64,000 bases of DNA from Pelomonas nitida (GCF_043555975.1 NZ_JBIGIA010000013.1:1-64000), one strand, 5' to 3'; positions 34,706 to 42,547 are shown, numbered from the stretch's first letter. Notes: generated by a model from the sequence alone, not told the origin. Translations and numbers: made by a program.

Positions 34706-35068
34706 TCAGTGGCGCGCTGGCGAGGCGGCCTCGGCGCTGATGGCCGCCACGCCGCCGGCCATCAGCGTGTGCGTGGGGCGGGGCGGTGTGTCGCGCCCAT
34801 CGGCCACGGCGCGCAGCGACACCTGCAGGCCGTTGGCGAACTGATCCTGCCAGCTCTTGAGCGCCTCGGTCGGGCGGCGTTGCGCGGTGCCGGCGGGGGC
34901 GTCGAAGGCGTGGCCGTCATGCAGCGCGGCAAGCCCGAGGCAGGCGCTCAGCGCGCCCACGGCCATCAACGCCGCGGCGATCTGCGGGCCACGGTGGCCG
35001 TGCACGGGGAAGGGGTGGGGCCGTTGGGCGTGCCAGCCTTCGGCGTGCAGGAATTTGCGGAACGGCAT
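34706..35068 (-). CDS. Small single-span membrane protein, unknown
   Basis: A 120-residue protein of no recognised family. The start is supported by an excellent ribosome site (AGGAG, 6 bases before the ATG). A His/Pro-rich N-terminus is followed by one hydrophobic helix (IAAALMAVGALSACLGLAAL, residues 30-49). A soluble tail contains SWQDQFANGLQVSLRAV, so an inner-membrane protein is likely. It sits downstream of a sensor kinase on the same strand, and a GTAGGAC motif lies about 112 bases ahead of it, so it may be an output gene of that system. Confidence 0.62.
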   Translation of the reverse strand: MPFRKFLHAEGWHAQRPHPFPVHGHRGPQIAAALMAVGALSACLGLAALHDGHAFDAPAGTAQRRPTEALKSWQDQFANGLQVSLRAVADGRDTPPRPTHTLMAGGVAAISAEAASPARH

Positions 35069-35179
35069 GGGATGCTCCTGGCGACTGATGTCGGTCTTGC
35101 GCCGGGCATGGCGCGTTGCGTTGGCATCAGTGTCGCGAGGGGCCGCCGCGCGCGGTGTCGGTGCCGGGGGCGGCAGCGC

Positions 35180-35186
35180 GTAGGAC
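35180..35186. promoter_or_regulatory. GTAGGAC motif ahead of the small membrane protein gene
   Basis: GTAGGAC, the core shared with sites at 32084, 37128 and 37607, ends 2 bases before the histidine kinase stop and lies 112 bases ahead of the 34706-35068 gene. A single 7-base match is weak evidence by itself. Confidence 0.3.
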
Positions 35187-35187
35187 G

Positions 35188-36660
35188 TCAGGACAGCGAC
35201 GCGGCGGCAGGCGGTTCGCTGTCCGCCGCCGGCAGCTCGCTGGGCACCGTCTCGGGTTCGGGCCGCAGCGGCAGGCGGGCCAGCACCAGCGTGCCGCGGC
35301 CAGGCGCCGACAGCAGCTGCAGCGTGCCGCCCAGGCTCTCGATGCGGTAGCGCATGCCCAGCAAGCCGTGGTGGCCGGAGCCGACGGCGTCGGGGTCGAA
35401 GCCCTGGCCGTCGTCGCGGATGTGCAGCTGCAGCCAGCCCTCCGCTTCGCCCAGCGTCACCCGTACCTGCTTGGCCTTGGCGTGGCGCATGACGTTGGTC
35501 AGCGCCTCCTGCACCAGGCGATACAGCGCGAGCCGGTCGCCTTCGTCGGTGGGGCTGTCGGTCAGCTCCAGGCTCAGCTGCAGGCCGGAGCGCTGCGCGA
35601 ACTCCTGCGTCAGGATTTCCAGCGCCGGGATGAGGCCGAGGTTGGACAGCGCCGAGGGGCGCAGGTCTTCGATGATGCGGCGCTTCAGCGCGATGCCCTG
35701 GTCCAGCAGCGCGCTCATGTGCTTGAGGCGTTCGTCGATGTCGGGCGCCGTCTTGGTCATGCGCCGGATGCGGGCGACGTCCAGCTTGGCGGCCGTCAGC
35801 AGCGCGCCGAGCTCGTCGTGCAGCTCGCGCGCCAGGTGGGCGCGCTCGTCCTCGCGCACGGTCTGCAGGTGGCGGGCCAGCTCGGTCAGCTCGGCCGTGC
35901 GGCGGGCCACTTCGCGGTCGAGCCGGTCGCGCTCCTGCGCGAGTTCGTCGGCATGCTGGCGGCGCGCGTTGTGCAGCGCCTCGTTGCGGCGCAGGAAGAT
36001 GGCCAGGCCGAACAGGCTCAGCAGCGTGAGGCCGTGCACGCCCAGCCGCCCGTAGGTCAGCGAGCGGTGGACGGCGTCGCGCTCGCGGGCGATCTCGGCG
36101 AGCTCATGGCGGTCGAGTTCGCTGACGGCGTCGCGCACCGCCTGCATCTTTTCGCGGCCGATGTCGGACTCCACCAGCCCTTGCCACGCCGGCGTGTTGC
36201 CCTCGCGGTAGAGCTTGACGACGAGTTGCAGCTCCGACAGCTTTTCATTGGCGCGCCGGCTGGCGTCGGCGACGAGCGTGGTCCAGGTCGAGTTCGCGTA
36301 CTGGCTCTGCAGGCGTTGCAGCACATGGGGCAGTTCGCGCTCCGCGAGCAGCACGGGCGCGAGATAGTCCTCGCGGCCCGTCAGCAGAAAACCGCGCTGG
36401 GCGGTCTCGGCGGTGGTCAGCAGTTCGCGCAGGCGCAGGCCGTCGTCGCGGGCGAGGTAGCGTGCCTGCGACTGCGTCAGTGCCTGCTCGGCGCCCCAGA
36501 ACGATGCTTCGCTGACGCCCATGACGGCCGCAGCGGCCAGCGCCGCGCCCAGCACGGCGATGCCCCGGTTGCGCGAGGCGCCGACGAGCCAGGGATCGAG
36601 ATGACGCAGCACCGTGCGACGCTCAGAGGACGGGGGAGGTAGAGCCAGTGGAGTCGCCAT
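35188..36660 (-). CDS. Sensor histidine kinase, NarL-type (HisKA_3), CHASE3-like
   Basis: A 490-residue inner-membrane kinase. A first membrane helix (about 35-55) is followed by a periplasmic helical domain with TAQRGFLLTGREDYL, the CHASE3 pattern, and a second helix near 205-225. Then comes a coiled coil and the HisKA_3 H-box ARELHDELGALL with phospho-acceptor His281. The GHKL ATPase has VQEALTNVMRHAKA and DDGQGFDPD, then GLLGMRYRIESLGG. Such kinases phosphorylate NarL/LuxR-type regulators; one lies at 37684. The ATG at 36660 is used rather than a TTG two codons upstream. It overlaps the receiver gene before it by 38 bases, so the two are co-transcribed. Confidence 0.93.
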   Translation of the reverse strand: MATPLALPPPSSERRTVLRHLDPWLVGASRNRGIAVLGAALAAAAVMGVSEASFWGAEQALTQSQARYLARDDGLRLRELLTTAETAQRGFLLTGREDYLAPVLLAERELPHVLQRLQSQYANSTWTTLVADASRRANEKLSELQLVVKLYREGNTPAWQGLVESDIGREKMQAVRDAVSELDRHELAEIARERDAVHRSLTYGRLGVHGLTLLSLFGLAIFLRRNEALHNARRQHADELAQERDRLDREVARRTAELTELARHLQTVREDERAHLARELHDELGALLTAAKLDVARIRRMTKTAPDIDERLKHMSALLDQGIALKRRIIEDLRPSALSNLGLIPALEILTQEFAQRSGLQLSLELTDSPTDEGDRLALYRLVQEALTNVMRHAKAKQVRVTLGEAEGWLQLHIRDDGQGFDPDAVGSGHHGLLGMRYRIESLGGTLQLLSAPGRGTLVLARLPLRPEPETVPSELPAADSEPPAAASLS

Positions 36661-37033
36661 CGGCAAGCTCGGCGCAGTAGGAGATGAGGTCGTCGAGTTC
36701 GCGACTCTTGTCGAACACCCGCTCGGCGCCCAGGCTTTCGCAGCGGCGACGCATCTCGTCGGTGGCGTAGTTGGTCAGCACGACACGGCGCGCGCGCACG
36801 CCGAGCTTCTGCGCGGCCTGCAGCACGCCCAGGCCGGTGCCGGAGCGAAGAAAGACGTCGACGATGAACAGGTCGGCGCCGGCGTCGGGGCCGCGGCTCA
36901 TCCAGCGCACGGCGCCGGCTTCGTCGGCGACCGACCCCACCACCTCCACCTGCGCCAGCTCCTCGAGGGTGGCGACCAGGTTTTCGAGGATCACCGGGCT
37001 GTCTTCGACGATGAAGGCTTTAAGTGCTGGCAT
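36623..37033 (-). CDS. Stand-alone receiver-domain response regulator
   Basis: A 136-residue CheY-like receiver with no output domain. Acidic pair Glu10/Asp11, phospho-acceptor Asp59 (FIVDVF), Thr in VVLTNYA and Lys in VFDKSRE are all in place. Its 3' end overlaps the histidine kinase start by 38 bases, and its own start is downstream of a palindrome with GTAGGAC arms. It may act as a phosphate sink or protein-binding regulator within the kinase circuit. ATG 37033 is taken because homology begins at MPALKAFIVED; upstream codons are unrelated. Confidence 0.9.
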   Translation of the reverse strand: MPALKAFIVEDSPVILENLVATLEELAQVEVVGSVADEAGAVRWMSRGPDAGADLFIVDVFLRSGTGLGVLQAAQKLGVRARRVVLTNYATDEMRRRCESLGAERVFDKSRELDDLISYCAELADGDSTGSTSPVL

Positions 37034-37116
37034 GGCCCGGGAGGAAGCGGTGTGACGGGGAGACGTGTTGGGGTCAAGTATGAACCGCTTCGGTATCACG
37101 TCGGCAGCATGAGCAA

Positions 37117-37153
37117 CGCGTCGCGTTGTAGGACAAGTCCTAGACGCGACGCG
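37117..37153. promoter_or_regulatory. Nested palindrome with 7-2-7 GTAGGAC arms
   Basis: GTAGGAC-AA-GTCCTAG (37128-37143) has the tail-to-tail, 2-base-spaced heptamer layout known for NarL-family binding sites, with one outer mismatch. It is framed by perfect 9-base arms CGCGTCGCG (37117-37125) and CGCGACGCG (37145-37153). It lies 84 bases ahead of the receiver-kinase operon and just after the BON gene stop, so the outer stem could also help end that transcript. Confidence 0.6.
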
Positions 37154-37161
37154 CTCGCTCA

Positions 37162-37485
37162 TCACGGACGGACGGCGATGTCGTTGCGCACGGCCACGAC
37201 GCCGGAGGTCTCGCGGGCCAGCTTCTCGGCCATCTGCTTCTCGTCGGTGCTCTTCGCGAAGCCCGACAGCTGGACCGTGCCCTTCAGCGTCTCGACGCTG
37301 ATGGACATGGCGCTGACCGTCGGGTCGGCGGCGAACTTGGCCTTGACGCGCGTCGTCAGCGCGGCGTCGTCGACATAGGCGCCGACGGTCTCTTGCTTGC
37401 GGGTGACGGCGCAGCCGCTGGTGACGCCCAGCGTGGCAACGAGGGCGGCAGACAGGGCCAGGGTCAGGACAGATTTGTTCAGCAT
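37162..37485 (-). CDS. BON-domain lipoprotein
   Basis: A 107-residue protein. Signal sequence with lipobox VTSGC at about residue 25 is followed by a single BON domain (DDAALTTRVKAKFAADPTVSAMSISVETLKGTVQLSGF in part, ending VVAVRNDIAV). BON proteins such as OsmY or the phospholipid-binding Dol-type proteins act in the periplasm or outer membrane in envelope stress. ATG 37485 is favoured by GGAG 9 bases ahead. It is divergent from the LuxR-type regulator across 198 bases with a striking 11-base inverted repeat, and is probably stress-regulated by it. Confidence 0.9.
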   Translation of the reverse strand: MLNKSVLTLALSAALVATLGVTSGCAVTRKQETVGAYVDDAALTTRVKAKFAADPTVSAMSISVETLKGTVQLSGFAKSTDEKQMAEKLARETSGVVAVRNDIAVRP

Positions 37486-37533
37486 GTGGGGCTCCATGAG
37501 TTGATTCGGTGGCGGCCCTTCGGCCGTGTCCAA

Positions 37534-37566
37534 ACTATCCCGCCCGCCGGACCTCGGCGGGATAGT
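37534..37566. promoter_or_regulatory. Perfect 11-base inverted repeat in the BON/regulator gap
   Basis: ACTATCCCGCC (37534-37544) and GGCGGGATAGT (37556-37566) are exact complements with an 11-base spacer. The right arm overlaps a second palindrome CGGGA-tag-TCCCG (37558-37570). It lies 49 bases ahead of the BON gene start and about 118 ahead of the LuxR-type gene. No T-run follows, so an operator is more likely than a terminator. Confidence 0.6.
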
Positions 37567-37604
37567 CCCGCAGCGGGGGCGCCTGTCGGACACGGCTGTC
37601 ATCT

Positions 37605-37624
37605 TTGTAGGACGCCGGCCTAGG
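37605..37624. promoter_or_regulatory. TTGTAGGAC site ahead of the LuxR-type regulator gene
   Basis: TTGTAGGAC at 37605-37613 is followed by GCCGGCCTAGG, giving an imperfect inverted partner. It lies about 70 bases ahead of the regulator ATG, consistent with autoregulation. Confidence 0.5.
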
Positions 37625-37683
37625 CGCGCGCGCTGGCGCCGCTGCTACGCTGAAGCCCTACTTTCCAACCGCAGGTACTTCCC

Positions 37684-38334
37684 ATGATCCGCATCGGCAT
37701 CGTTGACGACCACGCCATCGTGCGCACCGGGCTGCGCCAGTTCCTGTCCGACCACGTCGACCTGCGCGTCACCGGCGAAGGCAGCAGTGGCCACGAGGCG
37801 CTGGACATGGCCCGCAAGGGCGAGGTCGATGTGCTGCTGCTCGACATCTCCATGCCCGACCAGAGCGGCGTCGATGCGCTCGCCGCCATCAAGGCGCGCT
37901 TCCCCGAACTGCCCGTGCTCATCCTCAGCGGCTTCCCCGAGGCCCACTACGCCACCACGCTGCTGCGCCAGGGCGCCAGCGGCTACCTGAACAAGGAGTG
38001 CGACCCCGAGGAGATCGCCAACGCCATCCGGCTGGTGTCGCGCGGGCGCCGCTACATCAGCCCGGCCGTGGCCGAGCAGCTGGCCGACAGCGTCGTGGGC
38101 GGCACCGGCGGCGCCACCGCGCCCGACAAGCCGCTGCACGAGGCGCTGTCGGAGCGCGAGTTCCAGGTCTTCCTGCGCCTGGCGCAGGGCGAGACCGTCG
38201 GCCACATCGCCGAAGCGCTGTTCCTGAGCGTGAAGACCGTCAGCACCTACCGCACCCGCGTGCTCGAGAAGCTCAAGCTGCAGACCAACAGCGACCTGAC
38301 CTATTACGCGCTGAAGAACGGCCTCATTCAGTGA
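37684..38334 (+). CDS. NarL/LuxR-type response regulator
   Basis: A 216-residue regulator. The receiver domain has acidic pair Asp8/Asp9, phospho-acceptor Asp54 (LLLDISMPD) and KxxxP-like GYLNKEC. The C-terminal LuxR helix-turn-helix is SEREFQVFLRLAQGETVGHIAEALFLSVKTVSTYRTRVLEKL (in part, about 155-200). It is the natural partner of the HisKA_3 kinase encoded 1 kb away. The recurring GTAGGAC motif in this neighbourhood is a good candidate for its binding site. The closest named group by sequence style is the UvrY/GacA-like NarL regulators. Confidence 0.94.
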   Translation: MIRIGIVDDHAIVRTGLRQFLSDHVDLRVTGEGSSGHEALDMARKGEVDVLLLDISMPDQSGVDALAAIKARFPELPVLILSGFPEAHYATTLLRQGASGYLNKECDPEEIANAIRLVSRGRRYISPAVAEQLADSVVGGTGGATAPDKPLHEALSEREFQVFLRLAQGETVGHIAEALFLSVKTVSTYRTRVLEKLKLQTNSDLTYYALKNGLIQ

Positions 38335-38372
38335 CCCTTGCCCCGTGTCGGGGCAGATGGCCAAACGATGGC

Positions 38373-38403
38373 CAAAAAAGGAACGGGCCCCGCGGGGCCC
38401 GTT
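38373..38403 (-). terminator. Intrinsic terminator for the 63-aa protein gene
   Basis: AACGGGCCCCG/CGGGGCCCGTT (38382-38403) is a perfect palindrome able to form a very stable stem. On the minus strand it is followed by CCTTTTTT (complement of 38373-38380). It lies 13 bases after the stop of the small minus-strand gene and may also stop the convergent regulator transcript. Confidence 0.8.
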
Positions 38404-38415
38404 GTCATTGGCGCG

Positions 38416-38607
38416 TCAACCGCGCAGGTGGCCGGCGTGATCCGCCCCCGCGTCGGCCAGCATCCAGGGCTGGGCCGATTCGTAGCCGAGCATCGGGTCC
38501 GGCGCGGCCGGGGTGGCGGCCGACCACCAACTGGTCAGCGCCGACAGCAGCGATCGTTGCGAGGAGCCGTCCGTCGTCGGCAGCGGGGAGAGGTTGTGAT
38601 CGGCCAT
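38416..38607 (-). CDS. Small 63-residue unknown protein
   Basis: A short gene beginning MADHNLSPLPTTDGSSQRSL and ending AGADHAGHLRG. It has a strong ribosome site (GGAGG, 5 bases before the ATG at 38607) and an intrinsic terminator directly after it, which is good evidence that it is expressed. There is no signal peptide; SALTSWWSAATPAAP is moderately hydrophobic. No family recognised. It lies between the response regulator and a degenerate-GGDEF membrane protein and may belong to the same signalling block. Confidence 0.65.
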   Translation of the reverse strand: MADHNLSPLPTTDGSSQRSLLSALTSWWSAATPAAPDPMLGYESAQPWMLADAGADHAGHLRG

Positions 38608-38711
38608 GGTGCCTCCAGTGGATGTCGAGGAGAGCATCGCTGGCGTCACGCGCAATCTGCATCGGTCGGGAGCGCTCCGGCCTGTCGGAGAGCGCTGACA
38701 GCGTGGCGCCG

Positions 38712-39875
38712 TCAGTCGGCCACGCCGGGCTCGGCCATCAGCCGGCCCTTGCCCGCGCGCTGCGCCTCGTAGAGCGCGGTGCCGGCGCGGCGCTCCAGGT
38801 CGGGCAGGCCGCGGTCGCCGGGGCGCAGCCGCGCCCAGCCCGCGCTGAACGACAGCTGGATGCCCAGTTCCGCCGGGGCCCGCTCGGCCAGCGTCTTGCG
38901 CAGCCGCTCGTCCAGCGCCAGCGGCCCGGCCGGCAGGCAGCGCGCCATCAGCACCCCCACCTGTTCGCCCGCCAGCCGGCCGGCCACGTCGCCCAGGCGC
39001 ATCTGGCCCTGCACGCAGCTCGCGAACAGCGCCAGTGCGCGCTCGGCCTGGTCCATGCCGTGCTCCGATTGCAGCGTGTCGAAGTCGTCCAGCGCCAGCA
39101 CGATGAGGGCCAGCGGCTCGTCGAAGCGGCGGGCCATGCCGATGAATTCCACCGACCGCGCGGTGAAGGCGCTGCGGTCGATGAGGCCGGTGAGGCCGTC
39201 GGTCTGCGCGAGCCGCGCCAGCTCGGCCTCGGTCTGGCCGCGCCAGGCCAGCAGCAGCATGGGCAGTGCGAGCAGCAGGGCGAGCTGGCCGGCCAGCGCC
39301 AGCAGCAGGTCGGCGCGCGGCATGGGCCCGCCCGGATCGAGCAGCGCCGCGGCCGCGTGATAGAGCATGGCCACCAGCAGCGGCATCACGGCGGCCAGGC
39401 CCAGCAGGCGCCAGCGCCGGCTGTTTAGCCCCTGCAGCACGCTGCTGCGGCCGGGCGACGTCAGCGCCACGCCCAGCCAGCCGAGCTGCGCCGCCAGTAC
39501 CAGGTCGGCCAGCATCTGCGCCTGTGCGCGGTCGGGCCACAGCAGCGCATGCCCCACGCCCAGCGCCACCGGCACGCCGGCCATGATCCAGCGCCCCGCG
39601 CGCGGCGTCAGCCACAGCCCCAGCGCCCACCAGATCGCCGACAGCGCCAGGCCCACCAGCGCCGTGCCCAGGCTGTGCACGCCCGCAGGCAGCTCGAAGC
39701 GCTCCGCCACGGTCGGGCTGATCAGCGCCAGCCCCAGGCCCAGCGCCAGCATGCCCACCTGGGCCCAGCGGCCGCCGGCATTGGCGCCGCGCCAGCCCAC
39801 CAGCGTGATGAGCACCAGCGCCGCCGCCAATGCCTGCATGGGCATCAGCGCGAGCAGGGCGTCGGTGAAGGTCAT
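38712..39875 (-). CDS. Membrane protein with degenerate GGDEF domain
   Basis: A 387-residue protein. Residues 1-215 form about seven hydrophobic helices. A GGDEF-fold domain follows from about 222 (LARLAQTDGLTGLIDRSAF, then LALDDFDTLQSEHGMDQAERAL). The active-site segment reads GRLAGEQVG where cyclases have RxGGDEF, so three or four key residues are changed (Ala-Gly-Glu-Gln-Val). It should not make c-di-GMP and may instead sense GTP or c-di-GMP, or act by binding partners. ATG 39875 marks the start of homology; upstream codons are Arg/Pro-rich. It lies beyond the small-protein gene on the same strand. Confidence 0.85.
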   Translation of the reverse strand: MTFTDALLALMPMQALAAALVLITLVGWRGANAGGRWAQVGMLALGLGLALISPTVAERFELPAGVHSLGTALVGLALSAIWWALGLWLTPRAGRWIMAGVPVALGVGHALLWPDRAQAQMLADLVLAAQLGWLGVALTSPGRSSVLQGLNSRRWRLLGLAAVMPLLVAMLYHAAAALLDPGGPMPRADLLLALAGQLALLLALPMLLLAWRGQTEAELARLAQTDGLTGLIDRSAFTARSVEFIGMARRFDEPLALIVLALDDFDTLQSEHGMDQAERALALFASCVQGQMRLGDVAGRLAGEQVGVLMARCLPAGPLALDERLRKTLAERAPAELGIQLSFSAGWARLRPGDRGLPDLERRAGTALYEAQRAGKGRLMAEPGVAD

Positions 39876-40002
39876 GCGTGTGGCCCCAGGTTGGCGGGCC
39901 GTGCCGGAGCCGGCCCGTGCTGGCGACGTGGCGGTCGGTCGAGCCGGCAGACATCGCCGCCCCCAGCGGAGGCCGGCCAAGGTCGTCCTGGGACGAGGGG
40001 CT

Positions 40003-40488
40003 TCATTTCTTGACCGGGATGGGCGTCTCGCGGCCGACCGGCACGGCGGTGACGCTGTTCTTGGGCGAGCCGTCGATCAGGCGGTCCGAGTAGGTCAGGT
40101 AGACCAGCGTGTTGCGCTGCACGTCCACCATGCGCACGATGCGCAGCTTCTTGAACACCAGCGAGATGCGCTCGTTGAAGACTTCCTCCTGCCGGGGCAG
40201 CGGCTGCGCGATCGCGATCGGGCCGACCTGCCGGCAGGCGATGGACGCCTCGGCCTTGTCTTCCGCGAGCCCGACGGCGCCCGAGATGCCACCCGTCTTG
40301 GCCCGCGACACATAGCAGGCCACGCCCGGCACCTTGGGGTCGTCGTAGACGTCGACGACGATCTTGTGGTCGGGCCCGATGAGCTTGAAGGCGGTGTCCA
40401 CGGACCCGATGGGTTCTGCGCGGGCGAGCGCCGTGGCGGCGAGCAGGGCCCAGGGGGCCAAGAGAGCGAGGGGGGCGGCTGGCTTCAT
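40003..40488 (-). CDS. creA: CreA family periplasmic protein
   Basis: A 161-residue exported protein. Signal peptide residues 1-25 (LLAPWALLAATALARA), then the CreA domain: IGSVDTAFKLIGPDHKIVVDVYDDPKVPGVACYVSRAKTGG in part, and SIACRQVGPI. Two Cys (about 58 and 84) could pair. CreA is widespread in proteobacteria, but its biochemical role is not established. The gene starts 9 bases after the lactonase-like gene stops, so they share a transcript. Confidence 0.92.
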   Translation of the reverse strand: MKPAAPLALLAPWALLAATALARAEPIGSVDTAFKLIGPDHKIVVDVYDDPKVPGVACYVSRAKTGGISGAVGLAEDKAEASIACRQVGPIAIAQPLPRQEEVFNERISLVFKKLRIVRMVDVQRNTLVYLTYSDRLIDGSPKNSVTAVPVGRETPIPVKK

Positions 40489-40497
40489 CGGGCCAGT

Positions 40498-41619
40498 CTA
40501 AAGCGCACAGGCCCCCGCCGGCGAGGGCACCGCCGTCTGACGGCCGGTGTAGCGCGGCGCCTCGGGCCGGTTGAGGTTGAAGTGCGTGAGCTGGTCGCTG
40601 CGCTGGTTGCACAAATACAGGTGTGTGCCGGCCAGGCCCGCGCTGCGCGGGTAGCTGCCGCGCACCCAGTGGTGGTCAAGCAATCGCGGGCGGCGGGGCT
40701 GGGCCAGCGACAGCACGGCCAGGCTGTCGTGCAGCCGGTTCAGCGCATACAGGTGCCGCCCGCCCGGCGCCAGCAGCAGGTCCGACGCATAGCTCGTGCC
40801 CACGAAACCCGCCGGCAGCACGCTCGCCTCGTTGAGCAGCTGCGGCCCGTCGGCCGTCAGCAAAACGGTGGACAGCGTCGACGATTCCTCCTGCAGCACG
40901 TAAACGAGGCTGGCATCGGCCGGGTGGAAGACGAAATGGCGCGGGCCGGAGCCGGGGCTCAGCGCCAGCTCGTGCGCGGCGGGGCCCGGCGTGAAGCCGG
41001 CCAGCGGCCAGACGAGCAGGCGGTCGCGGCCCAGGTCGGTGCCGAGCAGCCAGCGCTCGTCCGGGCTGGTGCGCAGCATGTGGGCGTGCGGTGCGTCGTG
41101 CCCGCTGTCGGCCAGGCTGCCCGGTGGCGCCATCGCCGCGTGGCGCGGGCCGGGGGCGCAGGCCTCACCCGCGCAGCTGGGCCAGCTGTCGGCCGAGGCC
41201 AGCCGGCCGTCTGCCTGCACCGTGAGCGCCGCGAAGCGGGCATCGGCGTAATGAGCCACCCACAGGCGGCCGGCGCCCAGGCTCAGGTGCGCCGGGCTGC
41301 GGCCGCCGCTGGCCTCGCGCTGCAGCAGCGTCAGCCGGCCTTCGGCGTGGGCGTAGACGCTGACCTGATGGGCGCCTTCCTCGGCGGCATACAGGCGCTG
41401 CGCGGCGGTGTCGGCCAGCAGCCAGCTCGGGCTGCCGCCATTGGCCGTGACACCGAGCGGCCGCAGCGACCCGTCGGCACCGATGGTGAAGCTGTAGATC
41501 CCCTGGCCGGCAGGCGCGTAGGTGCCGACGTGGAGGTAACGGTGTGGTGAGGTGGCAAGAGCGGGGATCACGTGCAGGGCAGGCAGCAGCAGAAGGGCGT
41601 GGCGGCGTTGGAGCTTCAC
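40498..41619 (-). CDS. Beta-propeller lactonase family protein
   Basis: A 373-residue protein with a signal-like N-terminus (residues 1-23, LLLLPALHVIPALA). It has the seven-bladed propeller pattern of 6-phosphogluconolactonase/Pgl-like lactonases: HVGTYAPAGQGIYSF, GGSPSWLLADTAAQRLYAAEE, DAPHAHMLRTSPDERWLLGTDLGRDR, GSGPRHFVFHPADASLVYVLQEESSTL and APGGRHLYALNRLHDSLAV. An export signal argues against a role in the cytoplasmic pentose-phosphate path. It may open other lactones in the periplasm. It leads a two-gene unit with creA. Confidence 0.88.
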   Translation of the reverse strand: MKLQRRHALLLLPALHVIPALATSPHRYLHVGTYAPAGQGIYSFTIGADGSLRPLGVTANGGSPSWLLADTAAQRLYAAEEGAHQVSVYAHAEGRLTLLQREASGGRSPAHLSLGAGRLWVAHYADARFAALTVQADGRLASADSWPSCAGEACAPGPRHAAMAPPGSLADSGHDAPHAHMLRTSPDERWLLGTDLGRDRLLVWPLAGFTPGPAAHELALSPGSGPRHFVFHPADASLVYVLQEESSTLSTVLLTADGPQLLNEASVLPAGFVGTSYASDLLLAPGGRHLYALNRLHDSLAVLSLAQPRRPRLLDHHWVRGSYPRSAGLAGTHLYLCNQRSDQLTHFNLNRPEAPRYTGRQTAVPSPAGACAL

Positions 41620-41750
41620 GGCTCCTATCTTGCCCTGTCGTGGCGCGGGTCGATCAGCGGAGGTGGATCGTCAGGGGGCTGTGTGGTGAGCGGTGGCTGT
41701 CGGTCATGAGCGGTCGGTCGCAAAGGGCAGCTTTCAGTTAGGCTGGCTTC

Positions 41751-42005
41751 ATGTTCAAGTTGACCTCTTCTGAACGGGAGACCCTGGCTGGCCCACTGGT
41801 TGTCGGCTGCGTTCTCGGCGCATTCGTCGGGTTTGCCAGTTGGGGCTTTGACAGCGAATACGAGCAACTCGGCCATCTGCGCATGCTGCTCAACGCCTTG
41901 ACCGCGTTCCTTGTGTCTCTTGTGATCGTGAACGTCCCTTTTGGAGTACTGCCAATCGCCGCCTTGCGACGGCAACGGCGAAAGGGATCAGATGACCTCG
42001 AATGA
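41751..42005 (+). CDS. Small two-span membrane protein, unknown
   Basis: An 84-residue protein with two hydrophobic helices (LVVGCVLGAFVGFASWGF, residues 16-33, and MLLNALTAFLVSLVIVNVPFG, 45-65) and a basic C-terminus RRQRRKGSDD. No family recognised. Base composition is less GC-rich than the neighbouring housekeeping genes. AGG occurs about 9 bases ahead of the ATG. First gene of an accessory patch reaching to 44762. Confidence 0.6.
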   Translation: MFKLTSSERETLAGPLVVGCVLGAFVGFASWGFDSEYEQLGHLRMLLNALTAFLVSLVIVNVPFGVLPIAALRRQRRKGSDDLE

Positions 42006-42085
42006 GGTACAGCTGGCTGGGTGCTGCCAGGAGCTGCTATCGTGAGTGTCTGGTGTAGGGCACTCTAGTGGAGCCCTGGAGCCAT

Positions 42086-42535
42086 TTACTGTTTGGTCAG
42101 GGCGCTATCAATGTCAGCCAACTTTTCGCACTCTGACAAACGCGTCGCTTCGTCGCTCTCGGCAGCGCTGCGCCAACACCGCGCCGCGGCCGGATTGGCT
42201 ATCAAACCGTACCATCCCCATTTGAACGAGTCTGCAAGCCATCGCATGGCGGTCGGCTGCCCATTCCGCGCCGATTTCACGAGCCATTTCAGAGTTTGCG
42301 CGTGACGCTCAGATGCTGAGAACTTGATGCCCAGGTCGCCATTGCCGGCGAGTAAGAGGGCGACTCCCTCCTGAACTTCACGGTCGCCACCCTCGGCCAA
42401 CGGAAGCCACAGCCAATACGCCTCAGAATAACGCCCAGAGTTGGCGGCATCGGCGCCAAGCTGCTTAGGGCTTTCGGCCGAGCTGGAGTTTGCGAGCAAA
42501 CAGAATACCGTCACTAAAGCAATCTTCCGACCCAT
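42086..42535 (-). CDS. Exported Sel1-like repeat protein
   Basis: A 149-residue protein with a short signal peptide (ALVTVFCLLANSSSA) and helical repeats of Sel1/TPR type (YSEAYWLWLPLAEGGDREVQEGVALLLAG, then WLVKSARNGQPTAMRWLADSF). Sel1 proteins act as periplasmic adaptors. The ATG at 42535 is preferred since GGGAG lies 8 bases ahead, though ATG 42547 is in frame. Lower GC and divergent neighbours suggest an accessory gene. It is divergent from nothing obvious: the next 270 bases are non-coding. Confidence 0.65.
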   Translation of the reverse strand: MGRKIALVTVFCLLANSSSAESPKQLGADAANSGRYSEAYWLWLPLAEGGDREVQEGVALLLAGNGDLGIKFSASERHAQTLKWLVKSARNGQPTAMRWLADSFKWGWYGLIANPAAARCWRSAAESDEATRLSECEKLADIDSALTKQ

Positions 42536-42547
42536 TGCTGCTCCCAT

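Noticed and set aside
41690..41735. GAGCGGT-rich stretch ahead of the 84-residue gene, considered as a repeat
   Set aside because: GAGCGGTGGCTGTCGGTC and GAGCGGTCGGTCG look related, but the match is short and no second copy elsewhere was found.
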